This document shows positions 55,160-64,000 of a DNA stretch of 64,000 bases, in pieces. This DNA is from Callorhinus ursinus (lineage: Eukaryota; Chordata; Mammalia; Carnivora; Otariidae). The notes beneath the pieces were generated by a model. That model did no database searches. It was given only the letters and a program-made list of their open reading frames with translations, and was not told where the DNA came from. Location: assembly GCF_003265705.1 (NCBI RefSeq), contig NW_020312902.1, positions 10,519,235 through 10,583,234 on the forward strand. The letters are read 5' to 3'. The position numbers and the translations under genes were made by a program. The stretch's first letter is position 1, and the number at the start of each line of letters is the position of its first letter.

Positions 55160-55345
55160 GAGCCCAATTTTACACATTTTATTCTTAAGATCCTCATAAG
55201 TAAGGCAGGGCAGCTACTATTGAATCCATCTTCCAAGTAAGAAAACTAACATATGAGGAGGTTGATTTGCTTAGATTATTGTGACGACCAGACACAATCT
55301 GAGACAGTTAGTTACCAACCTCATGCTCTTCTCTGCTACCTCGCC
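55160..55345 (-). mobile_element. MIR fragment, antisense
   Basis: TTATTCTTAAGATCCTCATA, AGGGCAGCTACTATTGAATC, CATCTTCCAAGTAAGAAAAC and ACCAACCTCATGCTCTTCTC follow the antisense MIR order. Confidence 0.6.
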
Positions 55346-55574
55346 TTAAAATGTAGGAAAGTTTTGTACAAATATGCATGCATGCCCACATACACGCATA
55401 TGCACATGTGCACACACACTTCTCTGAGAGTAGGCAGAAGGATAGAGGCTATACCCAAATTATTAAACCTGTTTTTTGTTTGTTTCCTAAAATATGAGAA
55501 GAGTTGGTAGGGAAGGGCTATCTCATAATGAGGATTTATAAATCCTGTTACATAATTGGGCAGTCTAATATGGC

Positions 55575-55925
55575 AACAACATCAAGGTTTTAAAAAAATT
55601 TTCGACTTTATACTGTTTAGAGCAATTTTAGGTTCACAACAAAATTGAGAAGGCACCGATTTCCTGTATACCCCGGCCCCACACATGCATAACCTGCCCT
55701 ATTGTCAACATCTCCCACCAGAGTGGTACATTTGTGATAACTGATGAACCTGCATTGACACATGTTATCACCCAAAGTTCATAGTTTACATTAGGGTTCA
55801 CTCTTGGTGTTGTACATTTATGGGTTTGCTCAAAAGTATGATGATGTGTATCCCTCGTTAGAGTATCATACAGAATATTTCCCCTGCCCTAAAAATCCTC
55901 TGACAACACTACAGTTTGAATCCAC
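55575..55925 (-). mobile_element. Old LINE-1 (L1ME/L1MC-like) 3' region, antisense
   Basis: GAGCAATTTTAGGTTCACAA, CCACCAGAGTGGTACATTTG, CATTGACACATGTTATCACC, CATAGTTTACATTAGGGTTC and GCCCTAAAAATCCTCTGACA are well-known reverse-strand LINE-1 phrases. Confidence 0.88.
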
Positions 55926-58900
55926 ATAAACAGTCCAAGAAACCTTGGAAATTATATACTATCAAGTGTCCTCAATGTGCATCCAGGTCATTGTATCTTA
56001 TGGCTTTTTATTAATTGCTATGATTCAGAAATAAAGAATTCCATAGTTAAATAAATCTGACATAAACTGGGAGATCTAAACAGGTTTCTTCCCTGTCATA
56101 CTTCTCAGAGCCTCTAATGTGTGATGAGAAAGCCAGATATCTGAGAAGAAGCATGGAATGCAGCATTTCCCAAACACTTGACTATAGAACTCTGTTTCTT
56201 TTATGGTACATTTTCTAAAACTCCTTTGGGAAATATTGCTCTAATTCAACTTTAATATTTTAGCAAAATAGGAAACCAAGGTGTAGGGAGGTGAAATGAT
56301 TATCCAGAAATAGCTTGATAAGGGAAATTAAGCTAAAGAGTTGGGGAGAGATCATTAACTATCATTTTGCCCAAAAAAGAGTGAATATAATTAGATGCTA
56401 CTTTACAGCCTATATAATGCTATTGAAACAAATGTAATCTCCAGAAAACTAAATAGGGAATTATGTAATGCACGTATATTTCACACTTCTAAAAACATCC
56501 ATCATCATTAAACAGCATACAGAAGGTACACAATTTGATTTTGGCAGCAATAATACTACTCATACATTAAATATCTATTAGACATCTGGACTACCTACAA
56601 GAGATTAACATCAATAACATTATTCTCACATAGAGAAATGCTCTGATAGTAATAAGCTAGAATGTGTTAATATATGCTTCATAGGCCCATGGATGTATCT
56701 ATGTAATTAAGGGGAACAGGGTTTTTTTTTTTTTTTTTAATCATTTAGGCTAATCCTCTCATTTTGAGTAAACTGAGGCCCAGGTGGATGAAAGGCAAAC
56801 ACATGACTTTTGGCAGCTATGCCCAAGAGCCTGAATTCCATAAGCATGTGTAACCATGCCAACTTTCTGGAGATGGTTCATGGAGTACTCCATTCCAATC
56901 TCATTTAAACTTCCATTCAGGTTTATAGCATAGAGGACAGTTATAAGATAATATCACACCATTCCTGGGAGAAAAATTCTCCTGTTCAGACAGAACAAAA
57001 TAAGTGCATTCTTTCCCTTCTGAGGAGGGTGAGTGGTGGGGAATAGCTGCACAATGTGTGCCCGAATTCATCAGCCATGTATTCCCTTGTTTAGAAAAAC
57101 CTTTATTTAGGGATGCACACCCTTTTCAAGGAGAATAGGCCTTCTTTCTTGTCTATAAATTTCATCGGGGTTAAAAAGCATGAATAAAACCAGTGAAAGC
57201 AAGAAATAGAATCATCTTTCAGAAAAAAAAAAAAAAGTTTAACTTTCCCTGACATACATAATGGAAAGAAGAAGGAACATTATTCTTTCTCTGTTAGTTG
57301 TCTGTCACTAGGTAGGCTTGGTGTCATTACAAATGATTTGGTATCTCATCACTTACATCAGAAGCAAGCATTTATTCTTTCTCCTTAAGCTTGCTCACTG
57401 GCTTTCTGATTTCCAACTCTAGAGTCCAAATAATTCCCACGTAGAAATGCCGAACACCTGTGTATCTAGCACCAGGTTCTTCTCTGTGTAAAGTTCTTGG
57501 GATTTAGTATTTCTGCTTTGTCCCAGTATTGTATAGGGCCCACCGACTGCCTGTCTGACTCGAAAACCAAGTAGTAACTATATTGTGACCATCGGCCTGA
57601 AATTGCCTTGAACACCCACTTTACTGATCAATGCTTCTTTTCCTGATGTGCTGGACATCAGGCTTTGGATCATCCTGCCCAGAAGACTGGATGTACCCTG
57701 CCTTCCTCTTTTATCTCCGTTCTCTGTTCTCACTTATCACTGATATGTTGCTTATGGTCCCTGAATTGTGAACTATTGTTTGGAGACTTGCAATGTCTAC
57801 TGGAAAACTCTAGGCTACTTCAATTCTTTGTATTACCATACATGGCTAACCCTATTCCATTACTGCCAGAATTTTTGGTACAACATCAGATCTTTTCACC
57901 AAGGCTGCTTGATCTTAGCAAAACCAATATTTTCAAGTACCAGTTTGGCCAATGAGCAGCAGAGATGAGATTATCTTTACCTTCTGATAAAGAGAAGCAA
58001 TATTTGATGAACTTCTAAGACATGATCAATGTCAGAGACTGTGACTTAGCAATATGTGGGCCACCTAGGATCTCAAGTCCAAATAGTCACAGCATCTCTG
58101 TTATTAGTGATTTTTCCCTTCCCAAAGAGGATTAAAGTAGAATCATTTATCAGAATCCAAATCTATCCAGACTAGGTCTGAATTTCTCACTCCTTGTCAG
58201 ATTATTTTGATTCTTAGATATCAAGGCATAGTATAGACTAACTATACCTGAGAATCACGAGCAGAAAAGGAAAACAACAAAAGAAAATGATCTGGCTTCA
58301 TGGTTTAGCACTTCCAATACATATTAGCATAGATTTGTTTTTTCTTTATGATTGATTACTTGATTGAAGAAAAAGACCTGGGCTTCTGACTTTGGCTTTC
58401 ATTTAAAATCCAAACCGAAAGCTGAATATCATGACTCTACTGGCTGACTGGGTAAGGATTCTTCAGATCTTCTATAACGCCTGTGATTATGATTGGCCAT
58501 ACCTGCCACATTGATGTACAGGGAGCATCCTTATCTCAGAATGATAAAAGAAGCTCTCTTGCCTCCTGAAATAAAAAGCAAACTTTTCAACACCAAGAAT
58601 TACAACTCATGTCCCTAAAAGTGGGTTCTTTGGGGACATTTCAGCCTCAACAAGTGAATGATGACTTGCTGGTGAATCACATCTCTTGACTGGGAAAGGC
58701 GCAAAGACTCAAACAACACGTCTACACGATAAGAGACTGGAACTTTTCTCTAGCAAGCTGCCCTATGTAAAGTAAGTCCTTAGTGAAATTTGAGAAGCCA
58801 AAATGTCAACACCTGCTGAGGTAACCATCTCTTGCTGGTCTTCTGTAAATCTGAAATTTGGGGATTAGAAATAAAGTCTTTTTTATTAATAGGTACTTTT

Positions 58901-59669
58901 TATTTAAAACACAAATTGATGACACAATGGAAATGGGTTGAGTTACAGAGTAGAGTGGGTTAGCTTAACTGATGTCATTCAAACCAAGCCTTTTTAGCTC
59001 TTCCTCTTGGGACATGTTGCCCATTTTCACAGAGTTTTGTACTTTACATTTAAACAAAAGGCAACTTCATCTCTCACCAGGATTATTCAAAGATTAGCTA
59101 CAATAAAGCACCACATTTAAACAGTCCCCGCTTCTGTAGTCTTCTCTTGTACCATATTCATGGGGCAACCAAAAGTACTGAAGTCTGGATTCTCAACCTT
59201 TATAATTTGTACCTCTCTGAAGATACATCTCAATTCCTCTGTCTAAAGAAAGGAGAGGAGTAGTGAGACAGCCCTAGTAGAGAAGATGAATTGAGGTGAT
59301 TGAAACAAAAAAGGACAAGTTTATTCAGGCCTTAGAAACACAAATCGAAACTTCAGGCCAATGTCAGAAGATGTCAGACTGATGCTGTGGGATGTCTGCT
59401 GTCTTTGTGGGCCAAAGCTACTTTCAGCCTAGGTACTCCAGAGGTAAAGGATCTATCTGTCCCCTCAGCCTCATAATAGTTGACTGTACCTGCCTTGTTA
59501 ACTGTGACTAAGCCTTAATGAAGGTCAGGGTGATGGAGTTGAGTACCCAGCAGATTCAATTCCGAGACATAGGAGATTGTGGCTTTTCCCAAGGCAGTTC
59601 CAATCTTAAATCTCTTTATACAAATGTTAGCCACTGTGTATATGCACATGCATGTGTCTATATTACTTG
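55926..59669. other. Long stretch of unique sequence, no gene recognised
   Basis: Only weak repeat hints: a hAT-like word set CAGCATTTCCCAAACACTTG near 56,160, and a MIR3-like AAACTGAGGCCCAGGTGGAT near 56,770 after a T tract (56,721-56,738). Two overlapping plus frames of 96 and 66 codons at 57,665-57,968 are unrecognised. 58.1-59.5 kb contains nothing I can name. Confidence 0.4.
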
Positions 59670-59830
59670 CAGTTTATTGGGTACTTACCATATGCCTGAC
59701 TCTATAAGTTCTTTACACTATTATTTCATTTAGTCTTCATGACAACTCTATGAAGTAGGTACTTAGTATTACCTATTATGCATGGGCATAAGAAAGGAAG
59801 AGAATGGTTACTTAAGACCACCTGGACCCA
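59670..59830 (-). mobile_element. MIR fragment, antisense
   Basis: GTTTATTGGGTACTTACCAT, ATGCCTGACTCTATAAGTTC, TTTAGTCTTCATGACAACTC and TATGAAGTAGGTACTTAGTA give the antisense MIR order. Confidence 0.78.
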
Positions 59831-60114
59831 GATATCAATTTTGCCAGGGGTTAGCCTCATCACAAGCCCCTTACAACTTCCTGGGAACTAGCTGGAGAGT
59901 CTAACCCTGTCCTGATCTGATACATCCTCAACATCACCAGCAGAGACACCAAACTGGTGTCCACAGAGCCACAGATTGTGAAGAACCAAACAATTTAATG
60001 TGTAGATGACTCTGGGTCCCATAAAACATAAGGCCCCCAGAACTGGAAGACAGCCAGTATATAAAAGAGGCAGTTCTGATCCTAGGTCCTATTCCTTTAT
60101 GGTCTTTGCTCTTT

Positions 60115-60300
60115 TCCTCATTAGCGATTTGACCTGGGATAATTTTATAACCTCTATGAATCTGAATTCATCATTTACAAAATGAGAGTAATGAAGTCTG
60201 TCTTAGTTCAGTGAGGCTTACTTAAGATAACACATACAATGCATTTTTCTCTGTGGTACCTGGCAACAGAGTAAACCTTATATAAATTATTAACTTTCAG
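60115..60300 (+). mobile_element. MIR fragment
   Basis: GATTTGACCTGGGATAATTT, ACCTCTATGAATCTGAATTC, ATCATTTACAAAATGAGAGT and GGTACCTGGCAACAGAGTAA follow the sense MIR order. Confidence 0.68.
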
Positions 60301-60336
60301 AATTATTACTTTCAGAATTTTTACTACTAGTAGTAA
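60292..60336. repeat. 15-bp tandem duplication and 16-bp perfect palindrome
   Basis: ACTTTCAGAATTATT is followed directly by a near copy, ACTTTCAGAATTTTT. Then TTACTACTAGTAGTAA (60,321-60,336) equals its own reverse complement. Confidence 0.8.
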
Positions 60337-61427
60337 TACCAAAATTTGCAGAATTACTTGGCATATATTAGGTGCCAAAAGTATTTGTGGAAGGATGCTG
60401 GCTTTTTCAAAGCTTATATGTTTTCTTATCCTTACAAACATAAAGAAAAATAGACACAGTAATGCATACCAATCTTTTTACCTACTTCAGTTTGCTCTGC
60501 TGCTCCTCTGTTCCACATCATATAGAAACCAACATAGTTATTCTAGGGTGTGATGGCTGGACTTTTCTGTGACACTAAACATGTTGACATTGTTCATCTT
60601 TGGCATCTTTACAACTTCTGAACAGAGTGGTCAGAACAAGTATCACTTGGCTAATGAGGTTATCTAACCAGTAAAATATCAGAAAAGGAGTCAAACTCCA
60701 GATTATCTGAATCTTCACCATCAACTCTGGTTGCACTATTACATATTTGGTCTATTCTATATTCCTACTCCCCTCAAACCTATGAATCAACAGATCAAAA
60801 GTAATAAGATCATTTGTTACTGCTTTCAAGACAGTCTTGAGCAAAGCCATTCTGCAGGGCATCAAACATTGTCAACACAGTGTTAGTTAGGAAGAATGGG
60901 GGTGATACTGAGCCACAATATAGACCTCTCTATTGATAAGCACCTTCTTATTTCATTGGAGGGAAACACATAATACTCATGAAAGTTATGAGCAGAAGTT
61001 ATGATGGAAGCAGCATTAGAATAGATTTAAATTTGTATCCATTGTGAAAAGGAAGGAACCTTGGAAAAATCATGTATTAGTACTTGGTTCTACATGGACA
61101 AGATTCCCAACTCTGAATAATTAATGTTTCCTTCTTGAGTCCCAAGTTTCTCATAGAAGACTTTGGTGTATTACTCAACCTAAAAACAAAACAAGCAAGT
61201 ATATCTGAATGAGTTTTTTGGCTTAGACCTTGTACCAACTTAGGTAAAAGTAGCTTCATCATAAAATATATAAACAAATGAATAAATAGGGTAAATAAAC
61301 ACATAAATAAAACTTGGAATGAAATTTCTAGAAGCAAAAACCACCCCCCCCAAAAAAACCCTCTTTTTAAAAGTCAAAAGTTTTTCAATGAGCATATGCA
61401 TATCTGTGAAATATTGAAGATCATAGG
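60337..61427. other. Unique AT-rich sequence, nothing recognised
   Basis: An 86-codon minus frame (61,077-61,337) is unrecognised. A C8-A6 homopolymer junction lies at about 61,343-61,360. Confidence 0.4.
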
Positions 61428-61440
61428 AAAATAAACCTTT

Positions 61441-61612
61441 CTTTAAGAAAGAAAGATTTTTTATTTATTTATTTGAGAGCAGGGAGGGGCAGAGGGACAA
61501 GCAGACTCCCTGCTGAGTGGGGATCCTGACATAGTGTTCCAACACAGGACCCTGAGATTATGATCTCAGTCAAAGTCAAACACTTAACTGATGGTGCCAC
61601 CCAGGTGCCCCA
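61441..61612 (-). mobile_element. tRNA-Lys-derived carnivore SINE, internally shortened
   Basis: ATTTATTTATTTGAGAGCAG, AAGCAGACTCCCTGCTGAGT and head end GTGCCACCCAGGTGCCCC. Perfect 13-bp target duplication AAAATAAACCTTT at 61,428-61,440 and 61,613-61,625. The GA-rich part is missing, making it about 30 bp shorter than its relatives. Confidence 0.94.
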
Positions 61613-61698
61613 AAAATAAACCTTTAAAAGAATACATATAAGATACTTGCAAAATGACACCCCATCAAGAAAAGCCAACACATATTAAGGGTGTAATA

Positions 61699-62197
61699 TG
61701 TTAAATCGTGCTCCCCCCCAAAAAAATACTCATTTTGATGTCCTATCCCCAGTACTTTAGAATGCAACCTTATTTGTCAATAGGATTGTTGCAGATATAA
61801 TTAGTTAACATGAAGTCATACTGAGTAGGATGGGTCTGTACTCCAGTACTGCTGGTATTTTTATGTAAAGGGAAAATTTAGACACAGAGATGCGCACAGG
61901 GAGAATGCCATGTGAATATGAAGATGCAATGTTTCTACAGGCCAAAAGATGGTAAAGATTGCCAACAACTGACCAGAAGCTAGAGGGGATACATGGAACA
62001 GATTCTTCTTCAAACCCTCCAAAAGAACCAACCCCTTTGACCCTTAAATTTGGACTCTTCTAGCCAGAATTGTAAGATAATGCATTTTTAATTTCTTTAT
62101 TTTTATTTTTTTCTTTTATTATCATTTTTTAAATTTCTGCTTAAGCCACTAGGTTAGTGGTACTTTGCTACAGAAGCTCTAGAAAGCTACTAATACA
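61699..62197 (+). mobile_element. Ancient MLT1-like LTR, nearly full length
   Basis: The start TGTTAAATCGTGCTCCCC and end AAAGCTACTAATACA define TG...CA termini. Inside are CAACCTTATTTGTCAATAGG, CACAGGGAGAATGCCATGTG, ACTGACCAGAAGCTAGAGGG and GCTTAAGCCACTAGGTTAGT, matching the MLT1D-like order. A T/A-rich expansion at 62,085-62,125 interrupts the 3' third. Confidence 0.82.
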
Positions 62198-62589
62198 AAG
62201 GGAAATAGAATTTGTCAGAATTGATGAAAGCCACTTATATCACTGGGTTCTTTACAACGTTAACCATCATTTACATAAGATGTTTGGAACCCAAAGCTCA
62301 GAAAAAGTGGACAATCCTAAATATATTCAAAGCTGTCTCCCCCTCGGGGTTTAAGTGTTGCTCTGGATAAAGTTTCCGATTTTTATCTCAACTGAGAGTC
62401 TTCCCAATTTGTGATGTAATAAGATTCCAACAGGTAGAACACACTGAGGAAAATTACTTTCTGCAAAGATGTATGATTCATCATACATCCATATGTCTAA
62501 GCTATTTAAAAGACATTATCTATAGGGTTATATCACCAATTTAAAAGCTACTGCAATTGTTAATTGTGTCAGTATAACTTTTATTATGT
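62198..62589. other. Unique sequence, nothing recognised
   Basis: A 65-codon frame begins in the LTR and ends here, unrecognised. Confidence 0.45.
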
Positions 62590-63006
62590 TATATTAATCA
62601 CCATACATTACATCATTAGTTTTTGATGTAGTGTTCCATGATTCATTGTTTGCGTATAGTACCCAGTGCTCCATTCAGTACGTGTCCTCTTTAATACCCA
62701 TCACCAGGCTAACCAATCCCCCCACTGCCCTCCCCTCTAGAACCCTCAGTTTGTTTCTCAGAGTCCATCGTCTCTCATGGTTCATCTCCTCCTCCAATTT
62801 CCCCCCTTCATTTTCCCTTCCTACTATCTTCTTTTTTTTTTAACATATAATGTATTATTTGTTTCAGAGGTACAGGGCTGTGATTCAACAGTCTTACACA
62901 ATTCATAGCGCTCACCATAGCACATACACTTCCCAATGTCTATCACCCAGCCACCCCATCCCTCCCACCCCCACCACTCCAGCAACCCTCAGTTTGTTTC
63001 CTGAGA

Positions 63007-64000
63007 TTAAGAATTCCTCATATCAGTGAGACCATATGATACATGTCTTTCTCTGATTGACTTATTTCGCTCAGCATAATACCCTCTAGTTCCATCCACG
63101 TCATTGCAATNNNNNNNNNNNNNNNNNNNNNNNNNNNNNNNNNNNNNNNNNNNNNNNNNNNNNNNNNNNNNNNNNNNNNNNNNNNNNNNNNNNNNNNNNN
63201 NNNNNNNNNNCTTTATCCATTCATCTGTCGATGGACTTCTTGGCTTTTTCCATAGTTTGGCTATTGTGGACATTGCTGCTATAAACATTGGGGTGTACAT
63301 ACCCCTTCGGATCACCACATTTGTGTCTTTGGGGTAAATACCAGCTAGTGCAATTGCTGGGTCATAGGGTAGCTCTATTTTCAACTTTTTGAGAAACCTC
63401 CATACTGTTTTCCACAGTGGCTGCACCAGCTTGCATTCCCACCAACAGTGGAGGAGGGTTCCCCTTTCTCCACATCCCTGCCAACATCTGTCATTTCCTG
63501 ACTTGTTCATTTTAGCCATTCTGACTGGTGTGAGGTGGTATCTCATTGAGGTTTTGATTTGGATTTCCCTGATGCCAAGCGATGTGGGCACTTTTTCATG
63601 TGTCTGTTGGCCATTTGGAGGTCGTCTTTGGCAAAATGTCTGTTCATGTCTTCTGCCCATTTCTTGATTGGGTTATTTGTTCTTTGGGTGTTGAGTTTGA
63701 TAAGTTCATTATAGATTTTGGATACTAGCCCTTTATCTGATATGTGATTTGCCAATATCTTCTCATAATCTGTCAGTAGTCTTTGGCTTTTTTGACTGTT
63801 TCTTTTGCTGTGCAAAATCTATTTATCTTGATGAAGTCCCAATAGTTCATTTTACCCTTGCTTCCCTTGCCTTTGGTGATGTGTCAAGGAGGAAGTTGCT
63901 GCAGCTGAGATCGAAGAGGTTGCTGACTGCGTTCTCCTTTAGGATTTTGATAGACTCTCCATCTCACATTTAAGTCTTTCAACCATTTTGAGTCTATTTT
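63007..64000 (-). pseudogene. LINE-1 ORF2 C-terminal part, frameshifted
   Basis: ORF2 encodes the LINE-1 endonuclease/reverse transcriptase. Only its C-terminal region is in the window. The frame 63,007-63,660 contains the cysteine-rich C-terminal segment ([18 protein letters not shown], residues about 59-76), typical of the ORF2 tail, and ends at a stop at 63,007. Upstream coding continues in a different frame (63,543-63,815, with [19 protein letters not shown]), so a frameshift lies near 63,590-63,600. The N gap hides about 33 codons. The copy is therefore dead for ORF2 unless the frameshift is a sequencing error. Confidence 0.88.
63111..63210. other. Assembly gap of 100 N
   Basis: Exactly one hundred Ns inside the LINE-1 ORF2. 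A round number usually denotes a gap of unknown size. Confidence 0.98.

Larger units (their letters stand above)
62590..64000 (-). mobile_element. LINE-1 3' half, relatively young, running off the window
   Basis: Antisense LINE-1: the 3' untranslated region occupies about 62,590-63,006 (GATGTAGTGTTCCATGATTC, CCCATCACCAGGCTAACCAA, CAGAGTCCATCGTCTCTCAT) and the end of ORF2 runs from 63,007 to the window edge. It is the same family as the tail at 1-250, in the opposite orientation. A 100-N gap lies in ORF2. Confidence 0.95.

Noticed and set aside
56155..56260. Possible hAT-type DNA transposon fragment
   Set aside because: A few words resemble a hAT end, but no terminal inverted repeats or 8-bp target duplication could be found.

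Overview
The window looks like mammalian nuclear DNA from a carnivoran, most likely an arctoid caniform (bear, seal or mustelid lineage). The diagnosis rests on about twenty copies of the carnivore tRNA-Lys-derived SINE (CAN-SINE / SINEC), recognisable by a head reading like CCTGGGTGGCTCAG, a CT-rich 3' part and an AATAAATAAA tail. The carnivore-type LINE-1 3' end, present at both window edges, agrees with this. The sequence is AT-rich and its open reading frames are short and scattered. I find no intact protein-coding gene and no convincing coding exon. The only recognisable protein-coding sequence is a broken LINE-1 ORF2 on the minus strand at the right edge. I therefore read the window as intergenic or deep intronic DNA.

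Layout. 1-6 kb: LINE-1 3' tail, two ancient MLT1-like LTRs with near-matching 5-bp target duplications, a MIR split by a SINE, and three SINEs. 6-17 kb: mostly unique AT-rich DNA with old L2, MIR and L1M pieces and two SINEs. 17.5-18.9 kb: an LTR, a TG microsatellite with an assembly gap, and an old L1 split by a SINE. 22.4-24.4 kb: an L2 interrupted by two antisense LTRs. 25.0-27.4 kb: a pair of related ancient endogenous-retrovirus LTRs about 0.9 kb apart, the left one split by two tandem SINEs. 29.7-30.4 kb: a short GC- and CpG-richer island preceded by an octamer and a strong interferon-response-like motif, the best candidate regulatory element here. 31.1-33.1 kb: dense nested insertions, including a SINE split by a LINE-1 tail that seems to carry 3'-transduced sequence. 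33-36.7 kb: unique DNA. 37.6-40.1 kb: an LTR, an L2, and a LINE-1 tail that has itself been rearranged. 42.3-61.4 kb: about 19 kb with no young SINE, only ancient repeats. 61.4-64 kb: SINE, LTR and a LINE-1 running off the window.

The most unusual structure is at 39.09-40.06 kb. A LINE-1 tail contains a compound insert made of a 29-bp direct copy of sequence 1.2 kb upstream, joined at 3-bp microhomology to a 152-bp inverted copy of sequence 0.6 kb downstream. I count 151 of 152 bases complementary. A further A/T-rich palindrome follows. This is the signature of serial polymerase template switching, either a real recent event or an assembly chimera.

Repeat family names come from remembered consensus features, not a database search. 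Boundaries of ancient elements (MIR, L2, L1M, LTR) are approximate.
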